From positions 1 to 64,000 of the forward strand of contig DAIDLC010000006.1 in assembly GCA_027449685.1 (NCBI GenBank): a stretch of DNA of 64,000 nucleotides. Reading direction: 5' to 3'. The notes below the pieces were generated by a model. It was not told where the DNA came from, did no database searches, and was given only the letters and a program-made list of their open reading frames with translations. Source of the DNA: Ferrovaceae bacterium (lineage in GTDB: Bacteria; Pseudomonadota; Gammaproteobacteria; Burkholderiales; Ferrovaceae). This document shows, in pieces, positions 8,320-15,456 of the stretch (position 1 is its first letter; each line of letters begins with the position of its first letter). Both the position numbers and the translations under genes were made by a program.

Positions 8320-9936
8320 CTAAAACTGATTAAAAAACTGACGTGCAGCCACTGTACAGAAGGGTGGCACCAACGTGCCGTGATAGGCCTGCAACAAGGC
8401 CTCCTGCCCAGGCACTCCTCCCCCGGCGGCGCTGCTGATTGCGGCTTCGGCCTGGGCAAAACCTTGCTGCAATGATGTGCTAGGTGCTGTTCCACCATCC
8501 ACGTCAACCACCTGCAGGGGTATTGGCAACTTCCACTGCGGGGTCCACAGTGTTTGCATGAGCTGTGTGTTGAAATAAAACACCGTAGGATCGGCATGCC
8601 CGCCACAAAGTAAAACTGGAGCCTGTGGCAGCCAACTGCGCAAATCATTGGCCACGAAAGCCTGGCGCAAGGTATTGGCAGGCGCAGCAGACGGTAAACC
8701 CGTGGTAGCGGTGGGAATGGCGCCGTCCGGATGCGTGAGTGCATCCGCCACATAGGCTGCACGGTACGTGTTATTGATCAGGAAATTGGTTGAGGCAAAA
8801 CCTAGTGCAAACAAGGGTGCTTGGGCTGCAGGGGTTGTGGGGGGGGTAATCCCTGGAAATAAGGCGTCAAGGGTTGCGTTACCAGTCTGTGCGGGAGGCA
8901 CACTGTTAAACAAAGCCGTCGTGGGCAGTTTGTTTTGCTGGAAAAGCTGACTCAGGGGCGTCGTACTGGGAAGCAGTGTATCAAGCCCCGTGGCGTAGGT
9001 AGGGCTGTAAATATCAGTGGTGGCGCTATAGATGTTGCCATAAGCATGCTGAAAACTGGCCGTCAGCAGCGGTGCAAAAACGGTTGACCCCAAATCCACA
9101 TTCCCAAAAAATATGGCATCCCCCATGGCAGCCAACGCATAGGGCCCCGACATGGGAGCAGCCGCCGTCACGCTTTGCCCTGCATTTTGCAAGGCTCGAT
9201 GCGTGGCCATGGCCACATGTCCTCCCTGGGAATATCCGGTTACAAAGAGTTTGCCGTTATCGGCAATAGTCGACGCAAAAATATGACCCAGTGCTGAGCG
9301 CGCTGCGCTGAGCGCATCGATCATGTCCTTGGATTGTTGGTCGGCGTTTAGGTAGGGATGATAAGAGAGGGTGGAGATATCATACCCCGCATAGTTTGGA
9401 GCCACCACAATGTAACCCTGCGCGGCAAACATGGCCGCCAGCAGAGCACTTTCCCCACTGGCGGGATTGGTGGCATCGTTGACGGCAGCCAGGTTGTAAT
9501 CCTTGCGGGTGGTAGTACCATGGGCATACAGCACGATGGGTCGGCTACCAGTGCACAAGACGGCCGAAGTGCTGCTGGCCGTAGTGGCTGAAGTGGCTGT
9601 GGCAGAAGACCCGATCGTGGTGGTGGGCACCATGAGCACACCAGTGGCGGTGGTCGCTTCGCCTTGCGCGCCCACCGTCCAATAATGAATGTAATGAAAA
9701 TCCACCCCGCAGGTGGGGGTTCCAGACAACTGCAACAGCTGCTGTCCGGAAGCGGTGGCATTCAATTGCGCGGTGAGGTCGGAGGCGTTGAGCGAGGCCA
9801 CCCGTAACGGAGGGGATTCAATCAAGGTACCGCGTGCGGTGGCTGAGCTGACTGAGGCACCAGAGCTGCCGCCCCCACAGGCCGATAGCAACAGGCTTGA
9901 AACCATAACCAACAACAGGACAGTGATCTGTTTCAT
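8320..9936 (-). CDS. Secreted lipoprotein esterase/lipase-like alpha/beta hydrolase
   Basis: This 538-residue protein begins with a lipoprotein signal (LLLVMVSSLLLSAC, then GGGSSGAS), so it should be membrane-anchored outside the cytoplasm. The hydrolase domain contains RPIVLYAHGTTT (oxyanion-hole HG), AQGYIVVAPNYAGYD and the nucleophile elbow LFVTGYSQGGH. A late APVLLCGGHADPTVFY supplies a possible catalytic Asp. A Ser/Thr/Ala-rich low-complexity insert sits near residues 110-135. The ATG at 9936 follows GGGGAGAG. The substrate is unknown. It forms an operon with the downstream OmpW gene, suggesting release and uptake of a hydrophobic compound. Confidence 0.8.
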   Translation of the reverse strand: MKQITVLLLVMVSSLLLSACGGGSSGASVSSATARGTLIESPPLRVASLNASDLTAQLNATASGQQLLQLSGTPTCGVDFHYIHYWTVGAQGEATTATGVLMVPTTTIGSSATATSATTASSTSAVLCTGSRPIVLYAHGTTTRKDYNLAAVNDATNPASGESALLAAMFAAQGYIVVAPNYAGYDISTLSYHPYLNADQQSKDMIDALSAARSALGHIFASTIADNGKLFVTGYSQGGHVAMATHRALQNAGQSVTAAAPMSGPYALAAMGDAIFFGNVDLGSTVFAPLLTASFQHAYGNIYSATTDIYSPTYATGLDTLLPSTTPLSQLFQQNKLPTTALFNSVPPAQTGNATLDALFPGITPPTTPAAQAPLFALGFASTNFLINNTYRAAYVADALTHPDGAIPTATTGLPSAAPANTLRQAFVANDLRSWLPQAPVLLCGGHADPTVFYFNTQLMQTLWTPQWKLPIPLQVVDVDGGTAPSTSLQQGFAQAEAAISSAAGGGVPGQEALLQAYHGTLVPPFCTVAARQFFNQF

Positions 9937-10122
9937 GGCTCTCCCCTCATGGTTTATTTTTTTCGAGCAAAATGGCGTTGCCAAATCATGTTACTCCTTG
10001 TTTGGGAGAATTTCATGACTGAGCCAGCCTCTCCGGCTTATGGAGTATGTCCTGTCTTTGGATTGATCTGCACAATGAACCGTATGGCGTGAACTCGTTC
10101 CTCCAGGATGAGCGTCAGGCTG

Positions 10123-10152
10123 TTCATGTTATTTCAACTATTGTTGTATAAT
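10123..10152 (+). promoter_or_regulatory. arsR promoter with overlapping operator
   Basis: A TATAAT at 10147-10152 is preceded by TTCATG 18 bases upstream. Between them, CAACTATTGTTG (10135-10146) is an inverted repeat ending against the -10 box, where an ArsR dimer would block transcription. Transcription should begin near 10159, which is the arsR start codon itself, so the message may be leaderless. Confidence 0.55.
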
Positions 10153-10158
10153 CAATCA

Positions 10159-10578
10159 ATGGAACAACTTACAGCCATCCGGGTTTTTGAATCCTTGTCC
10201 TCCGGGATTCGGCTGGATGTGTACCGGCTTTTGGTGCGCCAGGGGATGGCGGGCATGGTTGCAGGCGAGATTGCTGTAACACTCGATGTGCCGCCGACCA
10301 ATTTGTCTTTCCACCTGAAAGCGCTTACACAGGCGCAGATGCTTAGCGTGGAACAGGAGGGGCGTTTTCAGCGCTACCGGGCCAATATACCTCTAATGCT
10401 GGACTTGATTGCCTACTTGACCGACGAGTGCTGCGCCGGCCACCCGGAGCAGTGTACCGATGGGCGTGCGCTCATCCGTTGCCCGGAGGCTGTTCCACCG
10501 CCATTGCCTGCCATGCGGGAAACCCCTGACAACACCCCTGTACTGGAGCCATCGCCTTGTCTGCCCAATGTGAAGTGA
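10159..10578 (+). CDS. arsR: ArsR-family arsenic-responsive repressor
   Basis: This winged-helix repressor has 139 residues. The fold is seen in LSSGIRLDVYRLLVRQG, the recognition region VPPTNLSFHLKALTQAQML and the wing VEQEGRFQRYRANI. A cysteine cluster near the C-terminus (DECCAGHPEQC) is a likely As(III)/Sb(III) site, placed as in the ArsR subtype that senses metalloid through a C-terminal vicinal cysteine pair. The ATG at 10159 is preferred over the upstream in-frame start because promoter elements end just before it. It lies directly upstream of acr3, the expected target. Confidence 0.9.
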   Translation: MEQLTAIRVFESLSSGIRLDVYRLLVRQGMAGMVAGEIAVTLDVPPTNLSFHLKALTQAQMLSVEQEGRFQRYRANIPLMLDLIAYLTDECCAGHPEQCTDGRALIRCPEAVPPPLPAMRETPDNTPVLEPSPCLPNVK

Positions 10579-10604
10579 CCTTCAAAGAATTGTCTGGTTT
10601 GCCC

Positions 10605-11627
10605 ATGAGCGTTTTTGAACGTTATCTGACGCTATGGGTTTTTCTTTGTATTCTCATGGGAATCACCCTCGGGCAATTTTTTTCAGGGCCAATCCAGTTC
10701 ATCGGGCGCATGGAAATGGCACAAGTCAACCTTCCTGTGGGGCTGCTGATCTGGGTGATGATCATCCCCATGCTGGTCAAGGTAAACTTCGGCGCATTGC
10801 ACGAAGTGCGCCAACATGTGCGGGGCATTGGGGTCACGCTGTTCGTCAACTGGCTGGTCAAGCCGTTTTCCATGGCTTTTCTCGGGTGGGTATTCATCCG
10901 CAATCTGTTTTCCCCCCTGCTGCCAGCAGATCAGCTCGACAGCTACATTGCGGGGCTCATCCTGTTGGCTGCTGCGCCATGTACCGCGATGGTGTTTGTG
11001 TGGAGTCGCCTGACCAACGGGGACCCTCTGTTCACGCTGTCGCAAGTGGCGCTGAACGACAGCATCATGGTGGTGGCATTTGCGCCGCTGGTGGGTTTGT
11101 TACTGGGCATTTCCGCCATTACAGTTCCTTGGGATACGCTAATTACTTCCGTGGTGTTGTACATCGTGATTCCTGTCATCCTGGCCCAACTGTTGCGCCG
11201 ACAGCTATTATCCAGAGGCCAGAAGGCGTTTGATCAGGCGCTGGAAAGAATTGGCCCTTGGTCGATTACGGCCTTGCTGGCAACCCTGGTTCTGCTGTTT
11301 GCTTTTCAGGGTGCGGCCATTCTGAAACAGCCGCTGGTTATAGTGCTGCTGGCCGTACCGATTTTGATCCAGGTCTTTTTCAATTCAGCCTTGGCCTACT
11401 GGCTCAACCGCTTGGTGGGTGAAAAGCATAATGTGGCTTGCCCGTCGGCTCTGATCGGCGCCTCCAATTTTTTTGAGCTGGCCGTTGCTACGGCTATCAG
11501 CCTCTTTGGGTTTCACTCCGGAGCAGCACTGGCGACGGTGGTGGGTGTACTGATCGAGGTGCCGGTAATGCTGCTGGTGGTTCGGGTCGTGAATGCCTCG
11601 CGCGGCTGGTACGACAACCAGGGATAG
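10605..11627 (+). CDS. acr3: ACR3-family arsenite efflux permease
   Basis: The permease has about 340 residues and ten predicted helices. ACR3 hallmarks are MSVFERYLTLWVFLCILMG at the start, NWLVKPFSMAFLGW, LLAAAPCTAMVFVWSRL with the conserved functional cysteine, and GASNFFELAVATAISLFG. It exports arsenite across the inner membrane using the proton gradient. The track's start is a TTG at 10557 overlapping arsR, but the ATG at 10605 gives the usual family N-terminus. It forms an operon with arsR. No arsenate reductase gene is adjacent. Confidence 0.9.
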   Translation: MSVFERYLTLWVFLCILMGITLGQFFSGPIQFIGRMEMAQVNLPVGLLIWVMIIPMLVKVNFGALHEVRQHVRGIGVTLFVNWLVKPFSMAFLGWVFIRNLFSPLLPADQLDSYIAGLILLAAAPCTAMVFVWSRLTNGDPLFTLSQVALNDSIMVVAFAPLVGLLLGISAITVPWDTLITSVVLYIVIPVILAQLLRRQLLSRGQKAFDQALERIGPWSITALLATLVLLFAFQGAAILKQPLVIVLLAVPILIQVFFNSALAYWLNRLVGEKHNVACPSALIGASNFFELAVATAISLFGFHSGAALATVVGVLIEVPVMLLVVRVVNASRGWYDNQG

Positions 11628-11739
11628 CTTTCTGCTATATTCCTTTGGGCAGCGTGGGTACTGCTGGATGCCCAGAGACTTGACTTCAGGATTGCGTATC
11701 GCCGCACAGCCAGCGTTATTGCTGAGGACGACGAGGGGT

Positions 11740-12432
11740 TCAATCCAGAAAATTTACCCACTCATCAAGGGGCGCACGCTCGGTGCGCAGCTGGTTTTCG
11801 GGGGCCTGGGGGGAACCATACCCCAAAGACATCCCGCAGAGCACTGTTTCGTTGGCGGGAATATCCAACTGTTCCCGGATGATGCGGTGAAACTGATTCA
11901 CCGAGGCTTGCGCGCAAGTGTCCAGCCCTCTGGCTTTGGCGGCCAGCATGAGGTTTTGCAGAAACATGCCGTAATCCAGCCAGCTACCGCGCCCCATGAT
12001 GCGATCTACGGTAAAGATCAGCCCCACTGGAGCGTCAAAGAATTTGTAGTTTCGGGCATGCTGTTCGTGCATGCGTTTGGCATCCCCTTTCTGAATACCC
12101 AGCAGACTGTAGAGGTCAATACCAACCTTGCGGCGCCGGTCGATATAGGGGGAGATCCATTTTTCGGGGTAGTAGTCATAGGGCTCGCTATGTGTGGAGG
12201 CTTCTTCCGGATCGTCAAAAGCGGCAATCAGGCGTTCGCTCAGGAGCTCTTTCCTTTTACCCATGAGGACCCAGGCTTTCCAAGGTTGAACATTGGTTCC
12301 GGAAGGGGCCCGAGACGCCACACGCAGGATATCCTCGATAGTGGAGCGGGGCACAGGAGTCGGGAGAAAGGCCCGACAGGAATAACGCGACTGGATGATG
12401 GTATCGACAACGGTATGCGCAGCAGAGGTCAC
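11740..12432 (-). CDS. Nitroreductase-family FMN oxidoreductase
   Basis: This 230-residue protein has normal length for the family. The FMN phosphate-binding segment SRYSCRAFLPTPVP is followed by SRAPSGTNVQPWKAWVLMG, and GLDTCAQASVNQFHRIIREQL and VLCGMSLGYGSPQAPENQLRTER lie near the C-terminus. Such enzymes reduce nitro compounds or quinones with NAD(P)H. The RTERAPLDEWV ending is common in the subgroup. It is convergent with acr3 and shows no operon partner. The real substrate cannot be told from sequence. Confidence 0.85.
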   Translation of the reverse strand: MTSAAHTVVDTIIQSRYSCRAFLPTPVPRSTIEDILRVASRAPSGTNVQPWKAWVLMGKRKELLSERLIAAFDDPEEASTHSEPYDYYPEKWISPYIDRRRKVGIDLYSLLGIQKGDAKRMHEQHARNYKFFDAPVGLIFTVDRIMGRGSWLDYGMFLQNLMLAAKARGLDTCAQASVNQFHRIIREQLDIPANETVLCGMSLGYGSPQAPENQLRTERAPLDEWVNFLD

Positions 12433-12608
12433 GGCAGAGGATCCTTCCTGTACGAATGGTTGGGAATAAAGCGCCTGACGAGGCCGTTGGCATCCATGCG
12501 TCGCTCATGGCTTTGCCCTTGGATTATAAACCGAAATGCTGGGTCAACGAGAGCGTGGAAAAATCCTGGAAAAAATGAAATGATCAGGCAAAATTGGTCA
12601 TGGCGAAC

Positions 12609-13196
12609 TTAAAACAGCTCCAGATCGCCGGTGCTTACAGAAGCGAGATGGTTTTCGTGGATCAGGAAATCGATCGTTGCGGAGGGATCAGCGCAAATAC
12701 AGGAAGTTACCGTGAATTCGATATCGGAATTGATGGTTACCTGAAAAGAGAGTATGCGTGCCTGCTTTAATGTCGCAATGAAAGGCAGGCATCCTGGCGC
12801 GATTGAAAACGGAGTGGACATACCCACATGTTTAAAGTGCGGTGCCAGGCCGCGGTTTACTTCGCCACAAACCATGTTGGAAAATTCTGAGAAGGCATCG
12901 AGTAGGGCATGCTCCGAAACAAGGGCAGCCTCAGTACCGGGGATGTAATTGCTCTTGAAATAGTGTTCGGTCGCAACATCCTTTTTGAAATCGAAAAAGG
13001 TGATGATTCTAAACAGGTAAGAGGAGACGCTCAGTACCAGCAGATGGTTTGATACCGCGGGATTGTTATCCTTGAGCAAGGGATTGTTGGTGCCAGCATT
13101 CACGCTGAATGAATCATCAGGAGTTCTACGACAATTGTTATGCAAGGCGCTTTGATACAGTCGGTTGAACGACTGAATGGATTGCACGGAGATCAT
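12609..13196 (-). CDS. CheX-like protein with LELF tail
   Basis: The product has 195 residues. The core resembles the CheC/CheX/FliY phosphatase fold: [15 protein letters not shown] supplies the ExxN-type helix that in CheX removes phosphate from CheY-P, followed by [12 protein letters not shown]. The last residues, [10 protein letters not shown], match the end of the pseudo-receiver-CheX fusion at 14425-15390. Its ATG overlaps the stop of the receptor-tip gene by four bases (ATGA), so translation is probably coupled. Likely role: tuning the phosphorylation of the CheY at 13992-14357. The assignment rests on the motif and context and is weaker than a full domain match. Confidence 0.65.
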   Translation of the reverse strand: MISVQSIQSFNRLYQSALHNNCRRTPDDSFSVNAGTNNPLLKDNNPAVSNHLLVLSVSSYLFRIITFFDFKKDVATEHYFKSNYIPGTEAALVSEHALLDAFSEFSNMVCGEVNRGLAPHFKHVGMSTPFSIAPGCLPFIATLKQARILSFQVTINSDIEFTVTSCICADPSATIDFLIHENHLASVSTGDLELF

Positions 13197-13966
13197 CTGA
13201 CGCTTTTCAATGACGAACTGGTATTCAAAATCCTATCTGCGGTTGCAAATAATCCAAATACGGCTGTTTTTATCATGTTGCCACTGGCCTGCAAATCCTG
13301 AAAAGTGGTGGTGGTTATGAAATCATTTTTATCCAGATCGTTTTTGAAATCTCGGGATAAAGTGGTGGAAGAAACAGACAACTGCCTGACCCGATCCGCA
13401 ACAACAGCAAAGCCGCGTCCGGCATCGCCTGCGCGCGCTGCTTCGATGGCTGCGTTCATGGCCAGTAAATCAACCATCTTGACGATTCTGGTAAACTCGT
13501 CGTTGCGGGATTTGAGCTCCCGATTGTTAAGTAGTATGGACTGCAATTCATCATGCCAGCGTTCGAAGGTTTTAATTATCCCAACCAGTGAGTCGATGTC
13601 CGATTTCAGTGCAGTATAGTCATTCAACAGGGTGTGGTGGATCTGCGAAAACTGCAGGGTAGTGGCGCTTCTGTTTTGCTCGAGCAGCATGGCCTGTTGG
13701 TTCTCTAATTCACGGACTTTATCCGCAAGTGTTTGTTCCTTCTCTTGCTGCAGGGCCACGATCTGAGCCTGCAATGCCTCGTTCTGGAGACCAAGCTGAA
13801 GAATGGTGGCATCGCGCGTATCAGCAACCTGCTCTGTGGGTTGAGTACTCTCCTCGGGGTTTTCTATAGTTACGAGGCGATTTCTTTGAAATCGTCTCGT
13901 AATAATTACGATGGCGCCTGCCACCACCACCATGCTGAATAGGAGGAAAATAAATAGGGAATCCAC
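13193..13966 (-). CDS. Membrane-anchored receptor-tip (MCP signalling domain) protein
   Basis: The 257-residue protein has one N-terminal membrane helix ([19 protein letters not shown]), a coiled coil (about residues 55-110) and the hairpin tip of methyl-accepting chemotaxis proteins: [34 protein letters not shown] at about 165-198. There is no periplasmic sensor, no HAMP domain and very little of the cytoplasmic stalk. In standard systems the tip binds CheA and CheW; neither CheW nor a P5 domain exists here, so it may contact the neighbouring kinase in another way. The start is a GTG with a weak RBS. It overlaps the next gene. Confidence 0.8.
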   Translation of the reverse strand: MDSLFIFLLFSMVVVAGAIVIITRRFQRNRLVTIENPEESTQPTEQVADTRDATILQLGLQNEALQAQIVALQQEKEQTLADKVRELENQQAMLLEQNRSATTLQFSQIHHTLLNDYTALKSDIDSLVGIIKTFERWHDELQSILLNNRELKSRNDEFTRIVKMVDLLAMNAAIEAARAGDAGRGFAVVADRVRQLSVSSTTLSRDFKNDLDKNDFITTTTFQDLQASGNMIKTAVFGLFATADRILNTSSSLKSVR

Positions 13967-13991
13967 GAGAGTGACTCAGTGTGTGGCGTGG

Positions 13992-14357
13992 TTACCCAAC
14001 CAGCTTCTTGATGGAGGAGATAACTGCCGATCCGTTGAAGGGTTTGACAATCCATCCTTTTATTCCGGCAGCCTTACCCCGTTCTTTCATCGCGGGGCTA
14101 TTTTCTGTGGTTAGCATGATGATATGCAGCGATGCATTTTTCAGATCGTTGCGAACCTTTTCGGCCATCGTCAATCCATCCATGTTGGGCATGTTCACAT
14201 CGCACACCGCGAGCTTCAATGCGCTATCTGCCCGGATCTTGTCCAAACCATCTCGGCCATCCACGGCACTAGTAACAGTCAAGCCATTGGCCTTCAGAAA
14301 GTCGCATACTTCGTTTCTGACGGTGCTGGAATCATCAATCACAATGATCTGAGCCAT
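13992..14357 (-). CDS. CheY-like single-domain response regulator
   Basis: This 121-residue stand-alone receiver has all key residues: IVIDDSSTVR (acid pair), LAVCDVNMPNMDG (phospho-acceptor Asp), MLTTE (Thr) and WIVKPF (Lys). It ends directly after the fold, so output must be by protein contact, as in CheY. It starts at an ATG behind AAAGGA. It lies between the pseudo-receiver-CheX fusion and the receptor-tip gene on one strand and is the obvious phosphate target of the kinase at 15457-17895. Confidence 0.9.
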   Translation of the reverse strand: MAQIIVIDDSSTVRNEVCDFLKANGLTVTSAVDGRDGLDKIRADSALKLAVCDVNMPNMDGLTMAEKVRNDLKNASLHIIMLTTENSPAMKERGKAAGIKGWIVKPFNGSAVISSIKKLVG

Positions 14358-14424
14358 GTAGTATCCTTTGAGGTTGTTTGCTAGGAGTGAATGAGCCGGC
14401 CCTCGGGAGTCACGGCTCGCTTGA

Positions 14425-15390
14425 TCAGAATAATTCGAGTTCGCCCGAACTCACCAGGGCATCAACCGTCCTGTCGTCGTCGAATTCCTCAGGAGACCAG
14501 GCAAGGTTGAATACAAATCTTTGATGAATGGTGACGGAACCAATTTCTGGATTGTTTTCATCCCAGAGGGTGTACTTGAAACACAACTGAGGGTCGTCCG
14601 AGCCGAATGAAATATAGTTTCGACCATGGTTGATGATGATGGGAACCTGTATGCGCATGAGGCTGTTTTCGTGATGCATTCGCGTGGCAAATCGATTTTT
14701 GAAAGCGCCCCATACCATATTCGTGGCTTCGCCCAGCAAGTTGTTGATATCCCGAAAACCCACGCCCTCTTCGTGACCATCCCGATGTGTTATCAAGGTT
14801 TTGATATCCGCTTCGGAAGTTTGCAGCATCATGTAACCCCGACACCAATTACTATCAATCGAGATCAGTGTGAATAATTCACCATAAATGATTCGATCCT
14901 TGACAAGATAGGGAGGCTCCTGTTCAATTCTGCAGCCACGAAATGTGGACTCCAGGGCACTACGCGTCAATTCGGAAATTCCCCGGACCAGTTGACTGGG
15001 ATAAACGCGATAAAACAGGGAGTGCTCCAGCGTTGTCTGCAGGGGTTGAAGATCGGATAAGGTGTATACACAGCGGAAGATCATGCGGTCACAATCCGGT
15101 ATATCTGAAAGATCACCGCAATTTTCACGGCGCAGAAAGATGGGCAGCTCCGGGCGGCTGTTGTGAATCTGTCGCGCCAATTGGATCCCGGTGCCAAAAT
15201 ACTCGGAGAGCAGAATTCCCCCAAGGTCTACATTGGAATCCAGAATGGAAAGCACGCTGGCATCATCTCCATTTTGTGGGCGAATGCCGATCAAGCCAGC
15301 CGACTCGCAAAATGCTTTCAGTGCTATCAAGTGCTCTCCAGATTCCTCTAGCACCAGAACCTTGCTGACCAAAGAAGCCTGTGTGTTCAT
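14425..15390 (-). CDS. Pseudo-receiver fused to CheX-like domain
   Basis: The protein has 321 residues. The first 125 have the rhythm of a receiver domain, starting VSKVLVLEESGEHLIALKAF. However, the acid pair reads EE, the acceptor position in GGILLSEYFGTG is Ser rather than Asp, and the usual Thr and Lys are not recognisable. It should therefore not accept phosphate. The second half contains NNLLGEATNMVWGAFKNRF, the ExxN-type helix of CheX/CheC phosphatases, and a C-terminal tail LVSSGELELF shared with the protein at 12609-13196. The ATG at 15390 follows AAGGAAC. The receiver-like half may be a docking module. Confidence 0.7.
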   Translation of the reverse strand: MNTQASLVSKVLVLEESGEHLIALKAFCESAGLIGIRPQNGDDASVLSILDSNVDLGGILLSEYFGTGIQLARQIHNSRPELPIFLRRENCGDLSDIPDCDRMIFRCVYTLSDLQPLQTTLEHSLFYRVYPSQLVRGISELTRSALESTFRGCRIEQEPPYLVKDRIIYGELFTLISIDSNWCRGYMMLQTSEADIKTLITHRDGHEEGVGFRDINNLLGEATNMVWGAFKNRFATRMHHENSLMRIQVPIIINHGRNYISFGSDDPQLCFKYTLWDENNPEIGSVTIHQRFVFNLAWSPEEFDDDRTVDALVSSGELELF

Positions 15391-15456
15391 TGTTGTTCCT
15401 TCAAACAAACGCATGATGATTAAACCTGCAATCCTGGAATCTGAAGTTGTTCGTCT

